Shown here piece by piece: positions 23,101 through 31,205 of a DNA stretch of 32,512 nt. The first letter of the stretch is position 1; the number at the start of each line of letters is the position of its first letter. Under the pieces are notes generated by a model. It saw nothing but the letters and a program-made list of their open reading frames with translations, did not search any database and had not been told where the DNA came from. Both the position numbers and the translations under genes were made by a program. The stretch is from Ardenticatenaceae bacterium (GTDB taxonomy: Bacteria; Chloroflexota; Anaerolineae; Promineifilales; Promineifilaceae). The stretch covers positions 1-32,512 of the forward strand of contig JACKCD010000062.1 of assembly GCA_020634215.1 (NCBI GenBank), written 5' to 3'.

Positions 23101-24885
23101 ATGAATTTTGATGGATTCACCAAACGGCCGTTTGTCGCTTCGCTAGTGACAAACGGCCGGCGGCGCAAATTTTTCTCCTACTACAAACCGTACATGCGGC
23201 TGTTTTGGGCAGATATGGCCTGCGCGGTCGTTGTTTCTGCCACCACCCTGCTCATTCCCCTGTGCGCCAGCTACATCACCAAAAATGTGCTGGCCGATGG
23301 CTCACCTAATGTCTTGCGCCAGATCTATGGCATGGGCGCACTCATGCTAGGGCTTATCGCCGTCCACACCATTTGCAACATGTTTGTGGCGTATCAGGGC
23401 CACATGATGGGGGCATTGATGGAGCGCGACATGCGGCGCGAACTGTTTGACCATTACCAAAAGCTGTCGTTTCGCTTTTATGATGAGCAAAAGGTAGGGC
23501 AACTCATGACCCGCCTCACCAACGACTCGTTTGACCTGGCCGAACTGTTTCACCACGGGCCGGAGGACATCGTCGTTTCGCTGCTGAACTTTATTGGGGC
23601 ATTTGTCATTTTGTTCACCATCAACGGGCGGCTGGCACTGATTGTTTTTCTCTTTTTGCCAATCATGGCCGTCTATGCCTTTCACTTTAACCAAAAAATG
23701 AAGGAGGCTCTGCGACGCAACCGTGACCGAATTGGCGACATCAATGCCCAGGTGGAGGACACGCTGGCGGGGATTCGGGTGGTGAAGTCGTTTACCAATG
23801 AGGCGGTGGAGCGGGAGAAGTTTGGGCGGGAAAACGGCCGTTTTCTCCACAGCCGCCGCGACACCTACCGCAATGAAACCTACTTCTACGAAGGACTCAT
23901 CGCCCTCACCCAGCTCCTCACCGTCGCCGTCATCATCTTCGGCGGCATTGCCATCGCCAACGCCCGGCTCGATCTGCCCGACCTCATCACCTTCCTCCTC
24001 TGCATCGCCATCCTCATCGAACCCATCCAGCGGTACGGCAACTTCACCCGCCTCTATCAGCAAGGAATGGCTGGGTTTAACCGCTTTATGGAGGTGTTAG
24101 AAGTCGAACCCGACATTCAGGACGCACCCGATGCGCTTGAACTAACACAGGTACAGGGCAACATCACCTTTCAAAACGTCAGTTTCAAATATCAGGCGGC
24201 GCATGGGCTGGTGCTAAAAAACATCTCGCTCGAAATCAAGGTGGGGGAATATGTAGCCCTGGTTGGAGCATCGGGCGTGGGCAAAACCACCCTCTGCTCC
24301 CTCATCCCCCGCTTTTACGAGGTCAGCAGCGGCCAGATTATGCTGGATGGGCAGGATATTCGGGGCATTCGCCAGGATTCATTGCGGCAAGCCATTGGCA
24401 TTGTGCAACAAGACGTATACCTGTTTCCCGGCACCGTGCTGGACAACATTCGCTATGGCAAGCTGGCTGCCAGCGAAGCGGAGGTGGTGGCGGCGGCCAA
24501 AAAGGCCAATGCCCACGACTTCATCCTGACGCTGCCAGATGGCTACCTGACTGACATTGGGCAACGCGGGGTGAGGCTGTCGGGTGGGCAAAAGCAGCGA
24601 CTATCCATCGCCCGCGTGTTTCTGAAAAACCCGCCCATTCTCATTTTTGATGAGGCGACAAGTGCGCTGGACAACGAAAGTGAGCAGGCCATTCAGGCAT
24701 CGCTGGAGACACTGGCAAACAACCGCACCACGATTGTGATTGCCCACCGGCTTTCTACGGTGCGGAACGCGCAGCGAATTGTGGTGCTGACGGACAATGG
24801 GATTGAGGCACAGGGGACGCATGAGGAGTTGATGACGCTAGGTGGGACGTATGCGAATTTGTATAACATGCAGGCGAGGATTTGA
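23101..24885 (+). CDS. ABC exporter, homodimer type (MsbA/LmrA-like)
   Basis: 594 residues from the ATG at 23101. An upstream start at 23050 is possible but has no support. About six membrane helices are followed by a canonical ATPase: Walker A GASGVGKT (389-396), signature LSGGQKQR from 493, Walker B ILIFDEATSALD with Glu518, and H-loop IVIAHRLST. All motifs are intact, so it can work as a homodimer, unlike the heterodimer upstream. It likely exports lipid or drug-like molecules. Codons 8-20 (KRPFVASLVTNGR) are made of two copies of the CGGCCG palindrome core facing each other with GTC/GAC arms. It is followed after five bases by the nucleotidyltransferase gene, so the two are probably one operon. 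Confidence 0.94.
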   Translation: MNFDGFTKRPFVASLVTNGRRRKFFSYYKPYMRLFWADMACAVVVSATTLLIPLCASYITKNVLADGSPNVLRQIYGMGALMLGLIAVHTICNMFVAYQGHMMGALMERDMRRELFDHYQKLSFRFYDEQKVGQLMTRLTNDSFDLAELFHHGPEDIVVSLLNFIGAFVILFTINGRLALIVFLFLPIMAVYAFHFNQKMKEALRRNRDRIGDINAQVEDTLAGIRVVKSFTNEAVEREKFGRENGRFLHSRRDTYRNETYFYEGLIALTQLLTVAVIIFGGIAIANARLDLPDLITFLLCIAILIEPIQRYGNFTRLYQQGMAGFNRFMEVLEVEPDIQDAPDALELTQVQGNITFQNVSFKYQAAHGLVLKNISLEIKVGEYVALVGASGVGKTTLCSLIPRFYEVSSGQIMLDGQDIRGIRQDSLRQAIGIVQQDVYLFPGTVLDNIRYGKLAASEAEVVAAAKKANAHDFILTLPDGYLTDIGQRGVRLSGGQKQRLSIARVFLKNPPILIFDEATSALDNESEQAIQASLETLANNRTTIVIAHRLSTVRNAQRIVVLTDNGIEAQGTHEELMTLGGTYANLYNMQARI

Positions 24886-24890
24886 ACATC

Positions 24891-25676
24891 ATGAAGGCAA
24901 GTTTTTTGAGAGAACCGACGCCGTATGCGGCGGTGAATGAGATGTTGGGGAAGGTGGAAACGGCCGTTTCCCACATCCTCACCACCCAGCTTATCGGCAT
25001 CTACCTCGACGGCTCGCTGGCGTTGGGCGACTTTAACGAAGAGACCAGCGACATTGATTTGCTGGTGCTAACGGCCGATTTTCTCCCCGATGAAACCATT
25101 GCCAGGTTGACCGACATGCACGACCAGCTTGGCAAAAGCGGCTCCAAGTGGGGGTACGAAATGGAGGTATCGTATGTGCCAAAGGCGGTGCTGAACCAAC
25201 TGCCCAAGCGGGAAAAAACGTTTGTGCTGCCGCGCATTGAGCGGGGCGAGACGCTGGTGGTGGAACCACACGAGATGGATTGGGTGCTGCACTGCCACAT
25301 TTTGCGCGAACACGGCATCACGCTGCTGGGGCCGCCCATCCAAACGCTGCTTGACCCCATTGCGCCTGACCAAATTCGGCAGGCGACCCGCGATTTGTTC
25401 AACTTTTGGTGGCGGCCAATGGCCGACAACCCGCAAAACCTGCACCACGTTGGCTACTGCGTCTACGCTATTCTGACGATGTGGCGCATGTTGTATACGC
25501 TGCGGCACGGGGCGATTGTCTCTAAACCGGCGGCGGCGCAGTGGGCAATGGCGGAGTTGGATGAACGGTGGCAGAGGTTGGCGAAAACGGCCGTTTCCTG
25601 GCGCGGCGAACAGCTCGATAACATTGCCGAAACGGTGGCGTTGATTCGATTTGTTGATGAGGAAATGAGGAAATGA
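24891..25676 (+). CDS. Aminoglycoside adenylyltransferase-like nucleotidyltransferase
   Basis: 261 residues. The nucleotidyltransferase core is GSLALGDFNEETSDIDLLV (41-59), with the metal-binding pair Asp54 and Asp56. The C-terminal half fits the helical domain of AadA/ANT(3'')-like and DUF4111 proteins. Members attach AMP to hydroxyl groups of streptomycin or spectinomycin, but many homologues have unknown substrates, so resistance is not proved. The ATG at 24891 has a GAGGA ribosome binding site ten bases upstream and lies just past the stop of the ABC exporter. A GGAGATT repeat follows. Confidence 0.82.
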   Translation: MKASFLREPTPYAAVNEMLGKVETAVSHILTTQLIGIYLDGSLALGDFNEETSDIDLLVLTADFLPDETIARLTDMHDQLGKSGSKWGYEMEVSYVPKAVLNQLPKREKTFVLPRIERGETLVVEPHEMDWVLHCHILREHGITLLGPPIQTLLDPIAPDQIRQATRDLFNFWWRPMADNPQNLHHVGYCVYAILTMWRMLYTLRHGAIVSKPAAAQWAMAELDERWQRLAKTAVSWRGEQLDNIAETVALIRFVDEEMRK

Positions 25677-25733
25677 GATTGGAGATTGGAGATTGGAGAT
25701 TCGGTTAATCTCTAATCTCCAATCCCCAGTCCC
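25676..25733. repeat. GGAGATT-type hairpin repeat
   Basis: Four GGAGATT units, a TCGGTT loop and three complementary units. It starts at the stop codon of the nucleotidyltransferase and ends just before the ribosome binding site of the next hydrolase. Confidence 0.9.
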
Positions 25734-25746
25734 AGTAAGGATTTTT

Positions 25747-26559
25747 ATGCAGTACCAATTTGCCGAAATAAACGGAACACAGATTCATTATGATGACCAG
25801 GGGGCGGGAACGGCCGTTGTCTTCATTCACGCCGGCATTGCCAACTTGGGCATGTGGGATGAACAGATGGCGGCCTTTACGGAACGGCACCGGGTGGTGC
25901 GCTATGACATGCGCGGCTGGGGGCAAACGGCCAACCCGCCGGGCAGCTTTAGCGACCATGACGACCTGCGCCAATTGCTAGATCAACTGGGGATTGAGCA
26001 GGCGGCGGTGGTGGGGTGTTCGATTGGGGGACAAACGGCCGTTGAATTCGCCGTCACCCATCCCGAACGAGTTAGCAAGCTGGTGCTGGTTTGTTCCGGC
26101 CTGGGCGGCTACCAATACCCCGATCTCCTGCCCGATGACCCCCTTATGAACCTCTTTCAGGCTGCCGAAGAAGCCGCCAACCGGGGCGACCTGGACACGG
26201 CGGCAGAACTGGAAACCCATCTTTGGTTTGATGGCCTGAACCGCCAGCCAGCGCAGGTTGCCCCCGACAAACGGGCGCGTGCCTATGGGCTGGTGCGGGC
26301 GGCACTGGGGGTGGCAAAAGGTGAAGGCCAGCGGCTGCCGGTGGAACCACCCCCCATTGAGCAGCTTGGCAATATCACCGCTCCCACGCTCATCATTGTC
26401 GGGGCGGAGGATTTGCCAGATACGGTGGATGTAGCGAAGGCGTTGGCGGCCGGCATTGGCGACACGCGGCGGGTGACGATGGCCGACACTGCCCACCTGC
26501 CCAACATCGAAAAAACGGCTGAGTTTAACCAGCTTGTGCTGGATTTTTTGGAGGCATAA
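25747..26559 (+). CDS. Alpha/beta hydrolase
   Basis: 270 residues from the ATG at 25747, with AGTAAGG upstream. It has a standard fold: FIHAG (26-30) near the oxyanion hole, RYDMRGWGQT at 52-61, nucleophile elbow GCSIG (90-94) with Ser92, an acid at Asp222 or Asp225, and His250 in ADTAHLPN. The closest shape is the 3-oxoadipate enol-lactonase or general esterase group, but the substrate is unknown. Its stop TAA is directly followed by the ATG of the GNAT gene, so the genes are co-transcribed. Confidence 0.88.
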   Translation: MQYQFAEINGTQIHYDDQGAGTAVVFIHAGIANLGMWDEQMAAFTERHRVVRYDMRGWGQTANPPGSFSDHDDLRQLLDQLGIEQAAVVGCSIGGQTAVEFAVTHPERVSKLVLVCSGLGGYQYPDLLPDDPLMNLFQAAEEAANRGDLDTAAELETHLWFDGLNRQPAQVAPDKRARAYGLVRAALGVAKGEGQRLPVEPPPIEQLGNITAPTLIIVGAEDLPDTVDVAKALAAGIGDTRRVTMADTAHLPNIEKTAEFNQLVLDFLEA

Positions 26560-27144
26560 ATGGGACTCGGACAAACACGGACAAACGCCGATTTTGATTT
26601 TTCAACCTTCCCCGTGCTAACAACGGAACGGTTGGTGTTACGCCAGGTGCAGCATACCGATGCCCCGGCCGTACTGGTGTCGTTTGGCGACCCGGTGGTG
26701 CAGCGATACAACGGGCCGGTGCTGGATTTGAATGGTGTCCACGACATGATCACCAACGAGATGCGTGCCGGGTATGAGAAAAAGGAAAGCCTCGCTTGGG
26801 GCATCACACGGCGCGATAATGACACGGTGATGGGGATGATTGGGCTGTGGGGATGGAACAAACATCATCGGCGGGTAATGCTAGGGTATGACTTGGCGCG
26901 GGTGTATTGGGGGAATGGATATGCAACGGAGGGAATAACGGCCGTTCTCACCTTCGCCTTCACCCAAATGAATCTTAATCGGGTAGAGGCCTACACCATC
27001 GCCGACAACCACCGCTCGGTGCGTCTGCTGGAACGGTTGGGGTTTACCCGCGAAGGTACGCGACGCAGCTCTTCGTGGGAAGATGACGGCACGTTCCACG
27101 ATAGCGCGATTTATGGACTGCTGGCTGATGAATGGCAAGGATGA
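26560..27144 (+). CDS. GNAT acetyltransferase, RimJ/RimL type
   Basis: 194 residues. The family opening FPVLTTERLVLRQV, the ARVYWGNGYATEGI acetyl-CoA loop and NHRSVRLLERLGFTREGT are visible. RimJ/RimL-type enzymes acetylate protein N-termini or small amines and antibiotics. The start codon and the first ten or so codons (MGLGQTRTNAD) are made from a GGACAAACGC repeat like the ones flanking the GxxExxY gene, so the true N-terminus has been replaced or extended by a repeat. No other Met is available before residue 60. It starts at the base after the stop of the previous gene. Confidence 0.9.
   Translation: MGLGQTRTNADFDFSTFPVLTTERLVLRQVQHTDAPAVLVSFGDPVVQRYNGPVLDLNGVHDMITNEMRAGYEKKESLAWGITRRDNDTVMGMIGLWGWNKHHRRVMLGYDLARVYWGNGYATEGITAVLTFAFTQMNLNRVEAYTIADNHRSVRLLERLGFTREGTRRSSSWEDDGTFHDSAIYGLLADEWQG
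26562..26590. repeat. GGACAAACGC repeat at the GNAT start
   Basis: Units GGACTCGGAC, AAACACGGAC and AAACGCCGAT match the 30-base repeats at 11591 and 12057 with a few changes. The start codon of the GNAT gene lies at its edge. Confidence 0.8.
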
Positions 27145-27147
27145 AAA

Positions 27148-28011
27148 ATGGAAAACTTGTTGATTGAAAATGGACTGAATTTACCGTTTTTGGCCTTGGT
27201 GCAAAACAAACCGGAGCCATTTGCGGCCGGTGAGCCGCTGTTTTGGGATGATCCACATATTTCGCAGCAGATGCTAAAAGCGCATCTTGACCCGCAAACG
27301 GACGCGGCCAGCTATCAGCCGGAGAAGATTGAGCAAACGGTGCAGTGGTTGGTGGCGCAGTTGGGGATGGGGGAAGAAACGGCCGTTCTTGATCTCGGCT
27401 GTGGTCCCGGCCTGTATACCTCGCGGCTGGCAAAATTGGGCATGAGCGTGACCGGGGTAGATTATTCGCGCAACTCAATTGCCTATGCACGGAACTATGC
27501 CCAGCAACACCATCTGCCTATCACCTATCGCTATGAGAATTATTTGGATTTGGCGGATCAGAATCAATATGACGTGGTGCTGCTGATTTCGGGGGACTTT
27601 TGTCCGCTCTCGCCAGCGAACCGGCAAAAGCTATTGGGCAATATCTGGCGAGCACTGCGGGAAAACGGCCGTTTTGTCCTCGATGTCACCACCGCCCATC
27701 TTACCTACCGCGTGAACAAAAAAAGGTGGGTGGTGGCCGAAGGTGGTTTTTGGCGGCCTGGCTGGCATTTGGTGCTGGAAGAAGGGTTTGATTACCCGGA
27801 AACGGCCGTTCATTTAGACCAATACGCCGTCATTGAAGCCAATGGCAACTGCGCGGTCTATCGCAATTGGGTACAGGAATTTACGGTCGAAAGCATCTGT
27901 ACGGAACTCGAACAAAACGGGTTTGTCGTGGAAACCGTTGGCAGCGATTTGATGGGAACGCCCGCGACAGCAAAAAGTGCCTTTATAGGTGTGGTTGCGC
28001 GAAAAAATTGA
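27148..28011 (+). CDS. Class I SAM-dependent methyltransferase
   Basis: 287 residues. The SAM-binding motif I is LDLGCGPG (81-88), and the ribose-binding acidic residue is Asp105 in VTGVDYSRNS. Next come the motif IV-like DVVLLISGDFCPLSP and a post-motif FVLDVTT. An N-terminal extension of about 60 residues precedes the core. The substrate is not evident. It could be a small molecule, in line with the neighbouring acetyltransferases. It follows the GNAT gene after three bases and is probably in the same operon. Confidence 0.9.
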   Translation: MENLLIENGLNLPFLALVQNKPEPFAAGEPLFWDDPHISQQMLKAHLDPQTDAASYQPEKIEQTVQWLVAQLGMGEETAVLDLGCGPGLYTSRLAKLGMSVTGVDYSRNSIAYARNYAQQHHLPITYRYENYLDLADQNQYDVVLLISGDFCPLSPANRQKLLGNIWRALRENGRFVLDVTTAHLTYRVNKKRWVVAEGGFWRPGWHLVLEEGFDYPETAVHLDQYAVIEANGNCAVYRNWVQEFTVESICTELEQNGFVVETVGSDLMGTPATAKSAFIGVVARKN

Positions 28012-28038
28012 CGTTCGCGGCCACGACGAGGAGCGTTT

Positions 28039-28644
28039 ATGCAACTTTTGGGAAAACAGATTGTGCTACGGGATTGGTTAGAAACGGATTTGCCAGTCTA
28101 TCAAAGCTGGATGTCCAACGACCACGAATGGAAGCAGTTTGATGGCCCTTATTTTGTGATGGATGAGAGCAAAGTGCCGGAAAGAATCGGCCGTTTGCGC
28201 CAAGCCATTGCCGCTGCCGAATGGTCAAATCCGCGCCAGCGTTTGCCAATTGCGGATCGGGCAACCAATGCCTTCATCGGCATGGTCAGCCGCTATTGGG
28301 AAAGTGAGGAAACAAAGTGGCTTTCGGTTGGCATTTCCATTTATGATCCGGCGCATTGGAGCGGCGGGCGTGGCTTTGAGGCGCTGGGTCTGTGGAGCGA
28401 CTACCTCTTGCACGAAATGCCAGAGCTGGTACGGCTGGGGCTGGGAACATGGTCGGGCAATGGGCGGATGATGCGGCTGGCGGAGAAGCTGGGGTTTGTG
28501 CAGGAGGCGTGCTTCCGCAAGGCGCGGATTGTGCGCGGCGACTATTATGATTCGGTGGGCTATGGGGTGCTGCGTGAGGAATGGCAAGGCCGCTACCCAG
28601 AAGGGTTTGGTGCTTTCTTGCAAAAGCGAGGGGAACATGCGTGA
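28039..28644 (+). CDS. GNAT-family N-acetyltransferase
   Basis: 201 residues. It begins QLLGKQIVLRDWLETDLPVYQSW, typical of the RimJ/RimL branch. SVGISIYDPAHWSGGRGFEALGLWSDYLL covers the acetyl-CoA loop, and GNGRMMRLAEKLGFVQEA follows. Several Trp residues make the substrate pocket look aromatic. A GAGGAG ribosome binding site lies seven bases before the ATG (28030-28035). Its end overlaps the DinB gene by eight bases. Confidence 0.9.
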   Translation: MQLLGKQIVLRDWLETDLPVYQSWMSNDHEWKQFDGPYFVMDESKVPERIGRLRQAIAAAEWSNPRQRLPIADRATNAFIGMVSRYWESEETKWLSVGISIYDPAHWSGGRGFEALGLWSDYLLHEMPELVRLGLGTWSGNGRMMRLAEKLGFVQEACFRKARIVRGDYYDSVGYGVLREEWQGRYPEGFGAFLQKRGEHA

Positions 28645-29176
28645 GGATTGGGACAACAAACCATTAGAAATCGAGGTAATAGAAGGGTGTGAGCCGGAAA
28701 TCGGCCGTTTGCTGTGGCAGTTGGAGGTGACGCGGGAGCGGACAAAGGAGAAGCTGGTGGGGCTGGATCAGGCAACGCTGGATTTTGCCCTGCCGAATGA
28801 GAACAGTATTGGCACGCTGCTATACCACATTGCAGCCATTGAGGTGGATTGGCTGTATACGGAGGTGGTAGAGACGGATCAATTTCCGCCGGAAGTGAGC
28901 GAGTTGATGTGTTATGATGTGCGGGATGATGCGGGTCGGCTGACGGTGGTTAACGGCCGTTCCCTCCCCACCCACCTCCACGCCCTCGACCGCACCCGCC
29001 ACTACCTGCTGGCGCATTTCCACCAAATGAACATAACCGACTTTCGCCGCGTGCGCCACTTCGACCACTACAGTTGCACCCCCGAATGGGTGCTGCACCA
29101 CCTCATCCAGCATGAAGCCGAGCATCGCGGCCAAATCATGGCGATTCGGACGCAAGCTGAACAAACTTATGTTTAA
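28637..29176 (+). CDS. DinB-family metal-binding protein
   Basis: 179 residues. DinB/YfiT-type four-helix proteins carry a metal-binding triad of His, visible here as His64 (LLYHIAAIE) with His159 and His163 (LIQHEAEHRGQI). Members act as thiol-dependent transferases or metal-dependent enzymes, for example mycothiol or bacillithiol S-transferases. The role here is unknown. The ATG at 28637 has a GAGGGG ribosome binding site and lies inside the end of the GNAT gene. Its own stop overlaps the next GNAT start, so the genes are translationally coupled. Confidence 0.88.
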   Translation: MREDWDNKPLEIEVIEGCEPEIGRLLWQLEVTRERTKEKLVGLDQATLDFALPNENSIGTLLYHIAAIEVDWLYTEVVETDQFPPEVSELMCYDVRDDAGRLTVVNGRSLPTHLHALDRTRHYLLAHFHQMNITDFRRVRHFDHYSCTPEWVLHHLIQHEAEHRGQIMAIRTQAEQTYV

Positions 29177-30134
29177 TATTCGAGATTTTGTAGCCAACGA
29201 TGACGATTATGAGGCTATTGCCACCGTGGAAAAAGCCGTCTATCCCGACAATGCCAACACGGCGGCGGCATTTAAGTACCGCGACGATAGTTGGGATCAA
29301 AAATATCTACGCCAACAGCTCGTGGTGGAGTGGGGCGACCAAGTTGTGGCCTTTGCCAGCTACAGCGAGCGTCCCTGGTCATATGCGCCAGGCGCATATG
29401 GGTTTAACATCACGATACGGCCAGATTTTGAACGGCGAGGGATAGGAACGGCCGTTTACAACGACATCTGCCGCGATTTAACCCAGCAAAAGCATCCCTT
29501 AGCCCAGTTGAGCACCTATACTCGTGGCGACAAACCACAAAGCATCCGCTTTTTGGAAAAACGTGGTTTTGTCGCCGTCATGCGCTGGATTGTGTCCGTG
29601 CTAAACGTATCGCAATTCAATGTAGACAGCTACCGCCCGCTGCGGCAACAATTAGCAGCATCTGGGGTAGAAATACGGCCGTTGCCTCAGCAAAAACAGC
29701 ATGACCCTAACTGGCTCCACAATCTGTATGAGCTGGATTGGGCGTTGACCCAAGATGAACCGCAGCCCAGCCCGCCAACCAAGCTCCCGTTAGAGCAGTA
29801 TGTCAAAACGTTTCTTGACGACCCGAATGTGCTGGAAGAAGCATGGTTTGTGGCGGTGGAAAACGGCCGTTATTTAGGCATGACCCAACTATACCGCAAA
29901 CCAAACAAGCCTAAGGAATACGGTACTGGCTTCACCGGCGTGGTTCGCAGCCATCGGCGGCGCGGGCTAGCCACAGCGCTCAAAAGCTATGCCGTCGAAT
30001 ATGCCCAGCGGCAGGGCACTGAAACGCTACGCACGGGTAACGAAGAAAAGAACCCGATGTATCAGCTAAATAAACGGTTAGGCTTTGTTGACTTAACAAC
30101 GGAACTGGCCTATGAAAAGAGATTTGAGGCTTAA
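29169..30134 (+). CDS. Tandem GNAT acetyltransferase (two GNAT domains)
   Basis: 321 residues from the ATG at 29169, overlapping the DinB stop. Two GNAT halves are visible. The first has ITIRPDFERRGIGTAVYNDI and RFLEKRGF. The second has TGVVRSHRRRGLATALKSYAV and NKRLGFVDL. Two-domain GNATs of this type include MshD and others in which only one half is active. An acetyl-CoA pocket seems to be kept in both. The substrate is unknown. The next gene starts directly after its stop. Confidence 0.9.
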   Translation: MFNIRDFVANDDDYEAIATVEKAVYPDNANTAAAFKYRDDSWDQKYLRQQLVVEWGDQVVAFASYSERPWSYAPGAYGFNITIRPDFERRGIGTAVYNDICRDLTQQKHPLAQLSTYTRGDKPQSIRFLEKRGFVAVMRWIVSVLNVSQFNVDSYRPLRQQLAASGVEIRPLPQQKQHDPNWLHNLYELDWALTQDEPQPSPPTKLPLEQYVKTFLDDPNVLEEAWFVAVENGRYLGMTQLYRKPNKPKEYGTGFTGVVRSHRRRGLATALKSYAVEYAQRQGTETLRTGNEEKNPMYQLNKRLGFVDLTTELAYEKRFEA

Positions 30135-31133
30135 ATGAAACAAGAAATTCGAGAACGACTAAACGACGCTATTTTGCAGGAAGCGCGAGCGCGATATGGC
30201 CTTGAGGCTGGGCAGCTAGAGGCCTTAGATGGCTTTGAGAGCTTTATCTACACCTTTGAGCGCGACGGCGAACGGTATATCTTGCGGCTGGGGCATTCGC
30301 AGCGGCGCAGCGAGGCACTGATTCGTGGTGAGGTGGATTGGATTAACTATCTGGCCGAAAATGGGACATCGGTGGCGTGGGCGGTGCCATCGCCGCAGGG
30401 CAATTTGGTGGAACCCATTGCCGATGGGCATGGCGACCACTTTTTGGCAACGGCGTTTGTGTTTGCGCCGGGGGGCAGGGCGGCGTGGCCGATGGGGCAT
30501 GATGCGGCGTTTTGTCGCAATTACGGCCGTTTATTGGGCAAAATGCACCGCCTCGCCTCCACCTATCAGCCGCGTGACCCAGGAGCAAAACGGCCGTTTT
30601 GGAACGACTCCGCCAACAACATCCAGCTTGCCCACATCTTGCCCGCCAGCGACAGCGAAATCTTGGCAAAATCAGATGCCCTCATTGCCTATTTTGCCAC
30701 CCTGCCCACTGACCCCGCCCACTTTGGCCTCATCCACCAGGATGCGCACGGCGGCAACTTTCATGTAGACGACAGCGGCACTATCACCCTCTTCGACTTC
30801 GACGACTGTGCCTATATGTGGTACGCCAACGACGTGGCAATGGTGCTGTGTTACGCCAGCATGGGGTGGGATGATGGGCAGACGTTTGTCAACACCTTTT
30901 TCCCGCCGTTTTTGGCTGGGTATCGGGAAGAGTGGGAGATAAACGGCCGTTGGCTGGCCGAAATCCCCCACTTTATGAAGCTGCGCGAACTAGACCTCTA
31001 CGCCATCATCAACCGTGACTTCACCCCCGTACAAATTGCCGAAGATGGTTGGCTTAACCGTTTCATGAACGGCCGTCGGGAGAGACTGCTCCAAGATGTG
31101 CCATTTCTGGATGTTGACTTTACTGGATTTTAG
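30135..31133 (+). CDS. Aminoglycoside phosphotransferase (APH)-family kinase
   Basis: 332 residues. The kinase-like catalytic site is HQDAHGGN (201-208) with Asp203 as the base and Asn208. It is followed by the metal-binding LFDFDD (219-224) with Asp221. The N-terminal lobe has YILRLGHSQRRSEALIRGEVDWINYL. The APH family includes aminoglycoside, homoserine and choline kinases, and the substrate here is open. It begins at the base after the stop of the tandem GNAT and appears to be the last gene of the operon. A TAATCAGT hairpin follows. Confidence 0.87.
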   Translation: MKQEIRERLNDAILQEARARYGLEAGQLEALDGFESFIYTFERDGERYILRLGHSQRRSEALIRGEVDWINYLAENGTSVAWAVPSPQGNLVEPIADGHGDHFLATAFVFAPGGRAAWPMGHDAAFCRNYGRLLGKMHRLASTYQPRDPGAKRPFWNDSANNIQLAHILPASDSEILAKSDALIAYFATLPTDPAHFGLIHQDAHGGNFHVDDSGTITLFDFDDCAYMWYANDVAMVLCYASMGWDDGQTFVNTFFPPFLAGYREEWEINGRWLAEIPHFMKLRELDLYAIINRDFTPVQIAEDGWLNRFMNGRRERLLQDVPFLDVDFTGF

Positions 31134-31136
31134 TAA

Positions 31137-31197
31137 GCGGTAATCAGTAATCAGTAAAACACGCCTACTGATTACCGATTATTGATTACTGTTTACC
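31137..31197. repeat. TAATCAGT-type hairpin repeat
   Basis: Units GGTAATCAGTAATCAGTAAA, an ACACGCC loop, then ACTGATTACCGATTATTGATTACTG. It may end the upstream operon. The end of the repeat is close to the start codon of the next gene. Confidence 0.9.
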
Positions 31198-31205
31198 ACA
31201 AAAAA

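Noticed and set aside
23145..23160. Another full AACGGCCGTT copy at 23150
   Set aside because: The sequence is AACGGCCGGC, a one-arm match only, so it was not counted.
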